Source of the DNA: Muribaculaceae bacterium Isolate-002 (NCI)
GTDB lineage: Bacteria; Bacteroidota; Bacteroidia; Bacteroidales; Muribaculaceae
NCBI GenBank assembly: GCA_004102805.1
Contig: SCEG01000008.1
Location: forward strand, 1-64,000
Reading direction: 5' to 3'
Length of the DNA stretch: 64,000 nt
The position numbers and the translations under genes are program-made. Under the pieces are notes generated by a model. It did not search any database. It was not told where the DNA came from and saw only the letters and a list, made by a program, of their open reading frames with translations. This document shows, piece after piece, positions 8,401 to 18,109 of the stretch (its first letter is position 1; each line of letters starts with the position of its first letter).

Positions 8401-9788
8401 TCGATTGGGCCGAGCTCAAAGGCTGATGACTTTGTGGCGGGAGATACTTTCTCGCCGGTCACGGCCTCTACGGTATACCAATATGAGGTGCGTGTCTCGG
8501 GCATGGCTATCTCATCGACTAACGAGGTTAGCTTTTGGTCGTCGGGGCTTACTACAATCCCTTCGGGCCAGCGGGTGACGCGGTAGATGAGGTTTGCGCG
8601 GTCAATCGTGCCGTTGTGCATGCCTGAGCTTACCGAGCCCCATTTGACGGTGGCTTTTCCGTCGGCATAGCTTACGGATACTGAAGCGGGTGCCTTGGGT
8701 GTGTCCATGCCGATATATTTGGTGTCGGCGTAGCGGCGGGGGCCTTCGCCGGCCTCGTTGGAGAATGATACAGCGAAGCAGTAGCTGCCTTCGGCTGGAA
8801 GGTCGACGTTGACGGTGGTATAGGTGTATGAACCGTAGCCGCGTGTGCCTGTTGCCACTTCTTTGCCGTTGGCGTAGAGGTGATATGTTATGTCGCCTGA
8901 GCCGGTGGTGCCGTCATAGAGGCCGGAGGGACCGGAGATGCGCACGGTGCCGCTGAGGCTTCCGTTGCTGAATGAGGGAGAGGGAGCGCTGTATGCGGCG
9001 CCGGGAACGCCGGCTTCGTAGGTATTTTCGGGAATGAAGAATCCGCCGAGCTGTTCTTCGTTTGCGAGGTCGTAGAGCTTGGTGGCGGAAGCGTTGGTGA
9101 GATTGACGCTGTAGATTGCCGCTTCGGCGGTGGTCTTTATGGCGTAGAGCATGTTGCCTGTTTCGGTGTCGATGATTGCGCCGGTGATCCATTCGGTGGT
9201 GAGGCCGGTGTCGCCGATTGCGGTGAACTCGCCGTTGTCGGTGTTGACGATGCCGAGTATGCCGTCCTCGTCAATGGCATAGAGGGTGCCGTTGGCGTCG
9301 ATTGCGCATGCACCCCAGGCTTTGGGGAGGTCGGCGATTTTGGTCTTGCCCCAGTAGGGCACGTTGACCGAGCAGAAGCGGAATGTCTCTCCGTCTTCGT
9401 TGTAGTAGCAGCCGTAGGCCTGTCCGTAGTCGCGGTTGTAGGCGATGGCTGTGGCTACGTCCTGTATTTTTCCGGTGTAGTTTTCGTCGACTTCCCATGT
9501 GCTCATCTTGTAGCTTGTCTGAGCCACGGCAGTGATGCCCATCATGGTCTCGACGCGAACACCGTAGTAGTTGCCGTCGCTGTAAGCTACGCCGCCTCCG
9601 CTGGCGTAGACGTTGCGTTTGATCTGTGTGGGGTTGTAGTCGGCGGTAGTGAAGCCGTAGACTCCGGCTGATTCGGTCGGAAACGAAACCACCGCGTTGA
9701 ATTTGAACTGGGCTGTTGCCGTGGTGGCGCTCAGCATCATCAGAGCGGCCATGCCGGCAATAACCGGTTTGGTAGAAGTTTTGCCCAT
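5457..9788 (-). CDS. Large secreted modular protein (cleaved-adhesin / Fn3) with T9SS-like C-terminus
   Basis: The 1443-residue product has a signal peptide (about residues 1-26, ending TATAQ). Residues about 30-270 look like a repetitive beta-rich propeller-like domain. Fibronectin-III-like modules then alternate with at least three cleaved-adhesin/choice-of-anchor-J (jelly-roll) segments near 460-620, 830-990 and 1120-1290. The last 70 residues resemble a type A type IX secretion sorting domain, ending FYIVKAGNTAAKIVVK. By family knowledge such proteins are exported through the outer membrane and act as surface adhesins or glycan/host-protein binders. No protease or hydrolase catalytic motif was recognised. 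It is monocistronic. Confidence 0.85.
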   Translation of the reverse strand: MGKTSTKPVIAGMAALMMLSATTATAQFKFNAVVSFPTESAGVYGFTTADYNPTQIKRNVYASGGGVAYSDGNYYGVRVETMMGITAVAQTSYKMSTWEVDENYTGKIQDVATAIAYNRDYGQAYGCYYNEDGETFRFCSVNVPYWGKTKIADLPKAWGACAIDANGTLYAIDEDGILGIVNTDNGEFTAIGDTGLTTEWITGAIIDTETGNMLYAIKTTAEAAIYSVNLTNASATKLYDLANEEQLGGFFIPENTYEAGVPGAAYSAPSPSFSNGSLSGTVRISGPSGLYDGTTGSGDITYHLYANGKEVATGTRGYGSYTYTTVNVDLPAEGSYCFAVSFSNEAGEGPRRYADTKYIGMDTPKAPASVSVSYADGKATVKWGSVSSGMHNGTIDRANLIYRVTRWPEGIVVSPDDQKLTSLVDEIAMPETRTSYWYTVEAVTGEKVSPATKSSAFELGPIEAPYATEFTSAADYIGYSSLSPDGKLWQYNSSYKCAYVSTSAKPADNWLILPVARLKGGNSYEFALTAHAYSNSYTEQFEVKFGTEPTVEAMTASVIETSSVADSTPAAFSGHITPDADGLYYIGIHAVTPTGGGYLYIDGISIAAGISHSAPAAVSDLAVTAADNGAHIVTATFTTPSLTIGGKQLDAITRIDLLCDGEVVNSIDKNITVGGQMSISDNAAPAGKHTYSVICHNDNGTGSETQAEVFVGFSEPVATDLVTMTESRNGHVVATWSPVTKDSDGRTLSQADVRYNIYEYLAGDLYTIAENVEGTTCEYDAFAEFPDFDGQRFIQTIVEAVTEGGVSKKVPSAMTAVGNPYVAPWSESFANCSVNSIFANEKIKGNDIWQMVAADDFGTTPADNDGGMMYFEAYGGGSCGLVTGKIDLGDIISPAFIFQVFNYLSSSPNENIVSVDINAGDGYVNAFNSTVMECGTPGQWNKVTVPLDEYAGQTVTIRISATNKTFGFTHIDDLRVTSVAPYNLGIRAVDAPRSIERNTGFDITVEIENLGLERALGYKVNLLRNGEFVDSRNGQPLDVEETAAFTFTDNAGALADEELVYTAEIEYGPDMFEADNSASVTVLARTSALPAVTGLDGQADNGSVLLTWNEPADLTIGALETETFDAPALSWATQVPGWTFHDLDGGTMGGIGNKQLPVSGRQSFFVFDNTLPALQTGNISAFNAHSGNQYLCSMYARIGSTFIQSDDWAVSPELTGEPQVVTLYATSFPSDPDQPQYLETFQILSSTTGNKPEDFTLIEEFANIPAQWRQYSAYLPEGTRYFAIRCTSADQYMLFVDDVTFAAKNGNTTPVSLIGYNIYRDAARLNSEPVTGTSFIDNDTDGKSTYTYTVTGVYAEGESNCSNSVKVDTSFSGIGSLSADNISIFTVAGAAVVTGAEGLTVEVFTADGKAVAAAQGTARTVVPLAGGFYIVKAGNTAAKIVVK

Positions 9789-10390
9789 ATTAGGTTTTTA
9801 TGATAATGATTGAGGTCCCTGATTATCCCTCATTACCGGAGGGACCATTTACCGGTATTTATATGCAAATATACAAAAAGTTTTTAATGTGGGTATGTGT
9901 GTTTGCAATTTTGTGGATTTTTATGTGATTTATTTGCAAATTTCTTTGAAATGCGGTTGTTTTGAAGATTTTGGGCGGGTGGTGTGTTTTTTGTGGAAGA
10001 GGGTCGTTAAGGTCTTTAAAGTCGTTAAGGAAGGGGATGCGGGTGGTGTAAATCGGCGTCCTGCGGAAGCCTTTGCTTTATTTGTTTGATAGCCCCGGAA
10101 GCCTCGCTGCGCTCGGCGTCCATGGTTACGCATAATCGGCGTCCTGCGGAAGCCGAGGGGTGGTGGGGACTAGTCAGACAGGTCAGACAGGTCGGACGGG
10201 GAGGACGGGGAGGACGCGGGGTGGTGGATGGCATGGGGCGGGGGCGTCTCGCTACCGAGGATGGCGCCCTCTCTGTGGAGTAAGTGTCGGATAATCAGTG
10301 GTGTGGCGGACACACGAGCCGTGCGACCGTGCGGGGTGTGTGATGTCATGAGTGTTGTGGGTGGAGGTCGACGGGCTGTCGTTCTGATAG
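9789..10390. repeat. Gene-free interval with dispersed repeat copy C
   Basis: A TATATTTG -7-like box (9866-9873, minus strand) upstream of the adhesin gene is present, without a clear -33. From about 10020 lies the third copy of the GC-rich element, with CGGCGTCCTGCGGAAGCC at 10054-10071 and 10137-10154. 9-bp units GTCRGACRG and GGAGGACGG variants run from 10173 to 10217. A TTAAGG-rich segment near 10005-10030 precedes it. No gene is supported. Confidence 0.8.
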
Positions 10391-10398
10391 ATAAATAG

Positions 10399-10431
10399 AA
10401 AAGCTGCCGGCTTTGTGAGCCGACAGCTTTT
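10399..10431 (-). terminator. Terminator of gap
   Basis: AAAAGCTGCCGGCT pairs with AGCCGACAGCTTTT around a 5-nt loop, 27 bp beyond the gap stop codon on the minus strand. Confidence 0.85.
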
Positions 10432-10457
10432 GTTATGTAGTAAGTTATGGCTTTTTA

Positions 10458-11847
<1,390 letters not shown>

Positions 11848-11882
11848 CGAACCTGACATAATTATTTCGAACCTGACATAAT
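11848..11882. repeat. Two 15-bp direct repeats, 20-bp period, upstream of the GH110-like gene
   Basis: CGAACCTGACATAAT is found exactly at 11848-11862 and 11868-11882. The 20-bp period equals about two DNA helical turns, as expected for an operator bound by a dimer or by two monomers on one face. It lies 12 bp before the ATG of the degraded gene at 11894. A regulatory function is inferred only. Confidence 0.45.
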
Positions 11883-11893
11883 AGTTTTTTTGA

Positions 11894-13026
11894 ATGATGA
11901 GAATTTTTGCAATCAAGAAGTTTTTTTCTGCTGTAGTGCTGTCGACCGTTGGTGTGACGGCGATGCATGGTGCTGTGACTTATAATGTTCCGGCGGTGGC
12001 CGGGGATGCCACCGGGGTTTTGCAGCAGGTGATAGAGATGGCTTCGGGGTGTGGTGACGCTTCGGTGATAAATCTTGCTCCGGGCGCGGAGTATCATGTG
12101 TATCGCACGAGTGCGACCCCGCAGCTGCGCCATATCTCCAACACTGCTTCGGCTGAGGAGAATTTTGACAACGGAATCAAATATATAGCACTGAATATCA
12201 GCGGGGCATCAAATCTTACTCTTGACGGCAACGGAGCAAAGATCGTGACCCACGGCGAACTGACAACATTTGCGCTTGAGCAGTGCGAGGGGGTGACGCT
12301 CCGTAATTTCACACTCTCTCAGGGGCACACGACGATGCTATCAATGTGCACGGGACGCATCTCTGCATCACCGGTCAGCCCGACGAGCGCAGTCTGCGGT
12401 TGAGATATATGCACAATCAGTCATACGGGTTCAACTCGTTTGAGCCGGGCGATTCGGTCGAGATTGTCAACGTGCATACCCTTCTGGGGGAGTTTGCCGG
12501 GAGGGTGACCGACACGAAACGTATTGACGACTATGAGTGGACAGTCACACTTGACCGGGTCATCGGCTCACTTGACATTGAGGACGGACGAGCCGTTGAA
12601 AACATCTCGGCAACCCCATCGCTCCGTGTAGCCAACAGCTATTTCACTCTTGTGCCCACCCGCGGGATACTTGTCACGACGCGACGCCGGGTGGAGATTT
12701 ACGGCAATATCTTCGACCGGATACCGATGCCCGCCATCCACATATCAGACGATGTGCGGGGCTGGTATGAGTCGGGCCCGGTGCGCGATGTCACCATCAA
12801 GGGCAACCGGTTTGTGGAGTGCGGCAGTCCGGTGGTCTGTGTCAATCCGGAGACCGACCGTTACGAAGGCCCGGTGCACACCGGCATCCGCATCATCGAC
12901 AATGAGTTTATCATGAACGGCGGCGAGGCGATCGGAGCGCGCGGTGTGGCCGATGTCACGGTCAGCGGCAATAAAATCAGCGGCAGGCATGAGGCGCAGC
13001 CGGTAAGGGTAGATACTGACAGATAG
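11894..13026 (+). pseudogene. Degraded GH110-like (alpha-1,3-galactosidase) beta-helix enzyme
   Basis: Two overlapping frames encode parts of one protein. Frame 1 (11894-12403) has a signal peptide and the start of a right-handed beta-helix (NLTLDGNGAKIVTHGEL). Frame 3 reads G-A-H-D-D-A-I-N-V-H-G-T-H-L from about 12324 and continues to 13026 with beta-helix coils. The HDDAINVHGTH motif and what follows resemble GH110 galactosidases. In that family roughly 150-200 residues normally separate these two regions, and more sequence follows the C-terminal end seen here. The gene therefore appears to carry an internal deletion with a frameshift near 12320, and probably a 3' truncation. The GH110 assignment rests on remembered motifs. 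Confidence 0.65.
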
Positions 13027-13132
13027 GGCGCGTAGCAATCAAAAAATTGTAAAAATGCGTCAAACCTTTCCGAGTGAATTAAAATTCACCGATTATGGCG
13101 GGAAAATTGCAAGAAATGGCGCGTTTACATCA

Positions 13133-13140
13133 TAACTTTG
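13133..13140 (+). promoter_or_regulatory. -7 box upstream of the GH2 gene
   Basis: TAACTTTG matches TAnnTTTG and lies 37 bp before the ATG. No TTTG is present at the expected -33 distance (TTGC lies 22 nt upstream), so only the -7 element is supported. Confidence 0.45.
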
Positions 13141-13177
13141 CTCTACCAACTTCAATCATTATAACAAATACTTGCCC

Positions 13178-15808
13178 ATGAAAAAATTACTTGTCATCGC
13201 AGCACTTGCATCGACAGTGCTGTCGGCCGGAGCCGAGGTGTCAAGCCGTGAAATCAACGACGGCTGGCGATTCAGGCAATGGCGGTCGGAAAACTGGTAT
13301 CCGGCGACAGTGCCGGGGACTGTACATACCGATCTTATCGCAAATGAAATCATCGATGATCCGTTTTTCCGTCTGAACGAGCGCGGAGTGCAATGGGTCG
13401 ACAAAGAGGACTGGATGTATGAGACGCATCTGACGGTGACAGCCGGGGAGGTGGCAGCGCAGAACCAGGAGCTGGTGTTCAACGGGCTTGACACCTACGC
13501 CACTGTATATCTCAATCATGAGCGCATACTTCAGGCCAACAACATGCACCGCACATGGCGCGTCGATGTCAAGGGAATACTGAAGGAGGGTGACAATCTG
13601 CTTGAGGTGCTTTTCGACTCACCGATAAAAGTGGATCTTCCGAAATATGACAAATATGACTATACGTTCAACACCGGACCGGACCAGTCGCAGAACGGCG
13701 GTATCTTCAACAAGACTCTCAGTATATTCGCCCGCAAGGCCGGTTACCATTACGGCTGGGACTGGGGTCCACGCCTTGTGACGTCGGGAATATGGCGACC
13801 GATAGAGCTTGAGACATGGAGCGGCGAGCGCATCGGCAATGTGCAGTTCATACAGAAGGATGTTACAGCGAAGCGCGCAGAGCTGTCGACTGTTGTCGAG
13901 GTGCTTGCCGACGAGGCAACAGCGTCGGCAGAGATTTCAATCACGGCCGACGGCAAGAAAGTGGCATCGAAGAGTGTCAGTCTGGAGAAAGGCCTCAACA
14001 AGGTGACGCTTGACTATACGGTGAAAAATCCGCGGTTGTGGTGGAGCAACGGTCTGGGCGAGCCTTATCTGACAAAATTCGCCACGACGCTGAGTGTCGA
14101 CGGCAAGGAAGTGGAGACGGAGGACACGCGTCTGGGCATACGGTCGCTTAAGCTGATACACAAGCCCGACGACCGGGGTCACTGTCTGTATTTCGAGCTC
14201 AACGGCAAGCCGGTGTTCGCCAAAGGAGCGTGCATGGTGCCGATGGACAACTTCCTGCCGCGCATCACGACGGAGAAGTATCTCAAGCATGTGCTTGACG
14301 CCAAGGATGTCAACATGAACATGATACGTATATGGGGCGGAGGAGTCTACGAGGATGACCGCCTGTATGATTTCTGCGACGAGAACGGCATCATGATATG
14401 GCAGGACTTCATGTTTGCCTGCTCGACTTATCCGGCCGACGAGGAGTTTCTCGCCAACATACGCCAGGAGGCCATCGACAATGTGCGCCGTCTGCGCAAC
14501 CATTGCTCCATAGCGGTGTGGTGCGGCAACAACGAGTGTCAGGATGTGTATTACGGCTGGGGCGGCCGTAAGCGTTACTACGAGGAAAAAGGAGTAGAGG
14601 AGCTTACAAGAAAGCAGTTTGAGGATATCTACTTCGTGACATTGCCCGAGGTGGTAGAGGAGCATGCCGGCGGCGTGGCTTACCGCCCGTCGTCACCGTT
14701 CGCATTCCGCGACACCCCCTCCGACGGTATCAACGGGGATGACCATTACTGGGGAGTGTGGCACGGCCGCGACTCAATCGGACATTACAATGTCAAGCAG
14801 GCGCGCTTCTTCTCGGAATACGGCTTCCAGTCGTTCCCCGAGTTTGAATCGGTGAAAATCTATGCGCCGCAGGAGCGTGACTGGAAATATAACTCCTAGG
14901 TGATGATGGATCATCAGCGCGCAGGATCGTATGCCAACGGGCTGATACGCGACTATATGCGTGACGAGTATCGTGTGCCGGAAGATTTCCCGACGTTTCT
15001 CTACGTTGGCGGCATACTGCAGGGCGACGCCATCAAGACAGCGTTTGAGGCACACCGACGCGACATGCCGCACTGCATGGGTTCGCTGGTGTGGCAGCAT
15101 AATGACTGCTGGCCTGTAGCATCGTGGGCGGCCCGTGACTGGTACGGCCGCTGGAAAGCGCAGCAGTATTTCTCGAAAGCGGCACTTGACGATGTGCTTG
15201 TGTCACCGCTTGTGACGGGAGACACGCTTACGGTGTCGGTAGTCAATGACCGCCGTTCGGCCGTGAAGGGAAAGATGACACTCCGGGTTATGGATCTCAA
15301 CGGCAATGTCGTTTCCACCAAGGAGGTGAAGCATAACGCGCAGCCTCTGTCGTCGAAGGTTGTATATACGGAAGATGTGAAAAATCTGATCGGTGACCGA
15401 TTCAAGGGTGACTATATCTTTGTGACAGAGTATGCGACGGGTGACCGCACGTATAACAATATCGGCTATGCGATACGCCAGAAGTATATGAATTACAAGC
15501 GTCCGGAAATCGGGCTGGAGGTTGTTGCGGCGGGCGACGGCTATGATGTGACGATGACAACGGATGTGTTTGCCCGCGGGGTGTTTCTTTCGCTTGACGG
15601 AATAGACAATTTCTTCTCTGACAATTATATAGATATATTGCCCGGGGCTTCGCGCACAATACATGTGACTACGCCGCTCAATGAGAAGGATTTCCGCAGT
15701 CAGCTGAAACTTACGTCGATGGGACATGCATACGCCAATGTCGAGGCGGAGGAGTCTGGTACGACGATAGGCAAGGGCGGCGAATACCGACCTCTCGGAG
15801 GTGACTGA
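13178..15808 (+). pseudogene. GH2 beta-mannosidase-like gene interrupted by an in-frame TAG
   Basis: A continuous 876-codon frame is split by TAG at 14897-14899 (codon 574), followed directly by V-M-M-D-H-Q-R-A-G in the same frame. The start is the ATG at 13178 (signal peptide MKKLLVIAALASTVLSAGAE). The N-terminal galactose-binding-like and Ig-like domains precede the GH2 barrel. The acid/base Glu in WCGNNEC (about residue 453) and the nucleophile Glu in FSEYGFQSFP (about residue 547) lie before the stop. The C-terminal 300 residues lie after it. GH2 mannosidases remove terminal beta-mannose. CAG to TAG is the simplest origin. It could be a true pseudogene, a polymorphism or a base-call error. 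Confidence 0.85.
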
Positions 15809-15839
15809 GGCAATTCATAATGCATAATTCATAATTGGG

Positions 15840-15884
15840 CTGCGCCGGGGTGATTTTATTTTCTCACCTCGGCGCAGGCTTTTT
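15840..15884 (+). terminator. Terminator after the GH2 gene
   Basis: CTGCGCCGGGGTGA (15840-15853) pairs with TCACCTCGGCGCAG (15864-15877) and is followed by CTTTTT. Three 9-bp units of the (A/G)TCGGACGG type follow immediately at 15885-15911. Confidence 0.8.
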
Positions 15885-15977
15885 ATCGGACGGGTCGGAC
15901 GGGTCGGAGAGATTCGACATGGGGTGACGGGTTGGAGAACAAACTTAATAAAAACTAATGCCGGAATATGTGATACA

Positions 15978-17078
15978 TTAAATCTGCTCTTTAATCTGTT
16001 TCGGCTCCGGAAGATTTTCAATTAATTGTTTAATCTCTTTTTCATATTCCGCCACACCTATTGGTCGTTCAATACCTTCAAATGACCATTCAACAATTGT
16101 ATCATCTTTGGAGCGACAGATAAGCAGTCCGATAGTTTGATTGTCCTCTTTGCCGCGTAGTAAATGGTCGACAGCTGAAACATAGAAATTTAATTTTCCT
16201 GCAAACTCCGGAATAAATGGGACGACTTTTAGTTCGCAGACAATATATCTATGACTCGGAATGTGATAAAATATCAGATCGGGGTAATATGTCGTGCCAT
16301 TTGGCATTGTAAGTTGCATCTGTCGTCCGACGAAAGAGAAACCTTTTCCAAGTTCAAGCAGAAAATCCGTGATATGCTTAACTAATTCATCTTCAAATTC
16401 ACGTTCCGAATAATTGACCGGCATCTGCAGAAACTCAAAGTTATAAGGGCTTTTAAGCATCTGTTTAGCAAGGGCAGACTCGCCTTCCGGTAATTTCTTG
16501 TCAAAATTGGTAAGCGCGTTGGAGTGACTGGCATAATAATTCTCCGCGTGATAATATTCTAATTCCGTACGACTCCAACCATGTTCACAAACCTGTGAAA
16601 TATAGAATAAAGCTTCGTCTAATGATTTCGCTTTAGCAGTTATGAAAATATGTTGTCCCCAGGGAACATTGGCAAAGAAAAATGGCATTGATATAATCCC
16701 ATCCCGAGAATAGTCTCCAAAAAAGTCAACAGCCTGTTGACTTTTTATAACCCATTGATAATATGTTTTATACCACCTTCGGGCAGCCTTGATATTGGAA
16801 AGAGACAAACCGGAGTCTCCGGGAAATTCCGCCTGTAGGTCCAACGTTACGTTTTTCAACACCCCATCGCCATATTTTGCAGTCTTTGCCATAGCACAGA
16901 TATCCCTGCCTAATTCCCAATAGAAATTGAGCATTTCTCCATTGACTTTTACAACTGCTCGAACTTGCGCTCTGCGATAACGTTGCTTGAGTTCCGTGAG
17001 CCAACTTTTGTATTCACATGTCATCTCAGCCGGTTCACGATTAACGAACATTGGCTTCTCTTTTTTATTTAGTGCCAT
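15978..17078 (-). CDS. DUF1016 / YhcG-type PDDEXK nuclease family protein
   Basis: The 366-residue product has an N-terminal helical DUF1016 domain (about 20-185, with NFYWELGRDI and LSLSNIKAARRWYKTY) and a C-terminal PDDEXK nuclease domain. Candidate catalytic residues are Asp267 in YYPDLIF and Glu282/Lys284 in CELK. Family members occur next to restriction-modification and defence loci and in mobile regions. Here it stands alone, with no methylase or specificity subunit nearby. The coding sequence is visibly more AT-rich than its neighbours, suggesting transfer. The start could also be Met10 (17051). The substrate is unknown. Confidence 0.88.
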   Translation of the reverse strand: MALNKKEKPMFVNREPAEMTCEYKSWLTELKQRYRRAQVRAVVKVNGEMLNFYWELGRDICAMAKTAKYGDGVLKNVTLDLQAEFPGDSGLSLSNIKAARRWYKTYYQWVIKSQQAVDFFGDYSRDGIISMPFFFANVPWGQHIFITAKAKSLDEALFYISQVCEHGWSRTELEYYHAENYYASHSNALTNFDKKLPEGESALAKQMLKSPYNFEFLQMPVNYSEREFEDELVKHITDFLLELGKGFSFVGRQMQLTMPNGTTYYPDLIFYHIPSHRYIVCELKVVPFIPEFAGKLNFYVSAVDHLLRGKEDNQTIGLLICRSKDDTIVEWSFEGIERPIGVAEYEKEIKQLIENLPEPKQIKEQI

Positions 17079-17186
17079 ATCAATCTAAGAGAGTGTTTCT
17101 AATAAATAGATTGTAAAGGTAGCAAATATTACTGAATTTTCATGTCATATATTTTATCTTGCAGTAAGAAGCTGCTACACGACGAG

Positions 17187-17229
17187 AAAAAGAGAGTGTG
17201 CTCGAAAAAATGATGCACACTCTCTTTTT
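17187..17229. terminator. Bidirectional terminator hairpin
   Basis: A perfect 15-bp stem (AAAAAGAGAGTGTGC at 17187-17201 and its complement at 17215-17229) has A-rich and T-rich edges, so it can work in both directions. It lies between the DUF1016 gene and the acetyltransferase remnant. Confidence 0.75.
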
Positions 17230-17304
17230 GAGTTATATCAAGATGCAATTGAGATCTCCTCCATCCGGATACGGAGCATCCCGACAATGCTGATATTGTT
17301 TTGA

Positions 17305-17626
17305 TTTTGTAGGCGCGGCGGCGTTTGTGCTGCTCGCGCTCGAAGTATTCCCATTGTTTCTGGACGTTTTCGTTGCCTTCGAGCTCAACGTTGCTCTCGG
17401 CCTGACGGTAGCCTGTCTTGATGTAGCGGGGAATGAGGTCGGCGAAGAGCAGGGCGTTGACGCCTTTGCTCTGGTATTCGGGCTTTACGGCGATGAGGAG
17501 CAGGTCGACGGTGTCGACTTTGCGCGCAGCTTTTTGTAAGAGCGCTCTTTGATTTGGAGGTTGATGATCGCAGTATTTCGTCCTACGGGCTTGTTGTAGC
17601 GATAGGCTATGAAAATTGGGTTACGC
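17305..17626 (-). pseudogene. Degenerate duplicate of the acetyltransferase gene at 18923-20053
   Basis: Bases 17305-17521 are nearly identical to the 3' end of the intact gene (encoding VDTVDLLLIAVKPEYQSKG and the tail EYFEREQHKRRRAYK). Bases 17535-17626 encode FIAYRYNKPVGRNTAIIN, matching FMAYRDNRPVGRITAIIN of the intact protein. The roughly 190 residues that separate these segments in the intact gene are missing and the frame changes at the junction. It is a tandem duplicate reduced by internal deletion and not expressed as a functional protein. Confidence 0.85.
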
Positions 17627-17716
17627 AGTTTTAGATCCGAGGGGTATAATAGAAGATACAAAAGCTTTCAGCATTTTCAATGTCAAATTTTGTTAATATA
17701 ATCGTATCGAGTCTAT

Positions 17717-18085
17717 CTATTTTATTATCTGTTTTTCTATTGTATTGTCAGTGTATATGACAATTACAAAACCTTTAGTTTCGTTATTTACTAAACGTCC
17801 ATCAATAGAATAGATGGCTTTAATTGTTTTATTATCATTGGCTTCGAGAATGTTGTCAATACCTGATTCCTCACATACATGAGAATCTGAGCGCAAAATG
17901 TATATAGATGGTGAAATATAAGAACTTTCATTAATTGTTGTATTGACATCCGCAACAATTAATGCGGAATTAGAGTTTATGCAACAATATACAGGACTAA
18001 TGACTACGTTCTTTAATTGAGCCATGCAATATTGCAATGAAATTAAGACAATAATGAGTGGTAGGATATAACGTATCAATTTCAT
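17717..18085 (-). CDS. Small secreted protein with T9SS-like C-terminal segment
   Basis: The 122-residue product starts at the ATG at 18085 (MKLIRYILPLIIVLISLQYCMAQ, a signal peptide); a frame starting at 18097 adds four residues. The last 35 residues (AIYSIDGRLVNNETKGFVIV and following) resemble the beta-strand-rich C-terminal sorting domain of type IX cargo. The mature region before it is only about 60 residues with no recognised domain. The gene is AT-rich. It may be a remnant of a larger secreted protein or a genuine short cargo. It lies next to another damaged secreted-protein gene (18110-18799). Confidence 0.6.
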   Translation of the reverse strand: MKLIRYILPLIIVLISLQYCMAQLKNVVISPVYCCINSNSALIVADVNTTINESSYISPSIYILRSDSHVCEESGIDNILEANDNKTIKAIYSIDGRLVNNETKGFVIVIYTDNTIEKQIIK

Positions 18086-18109
18086 ATGTATAAACATAAA
18101 AAGTTTTAA

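Noticed and set aside
14897-14899. TAG in the GH2 gene as a pyrrolysine or reassigned codon
   Set aside because: Conserved genes in the window do not use internal TAG, no pylT-like tRNA was seen, and the neighbouring gene has an internal TAA. A point mutation or error is simpler.
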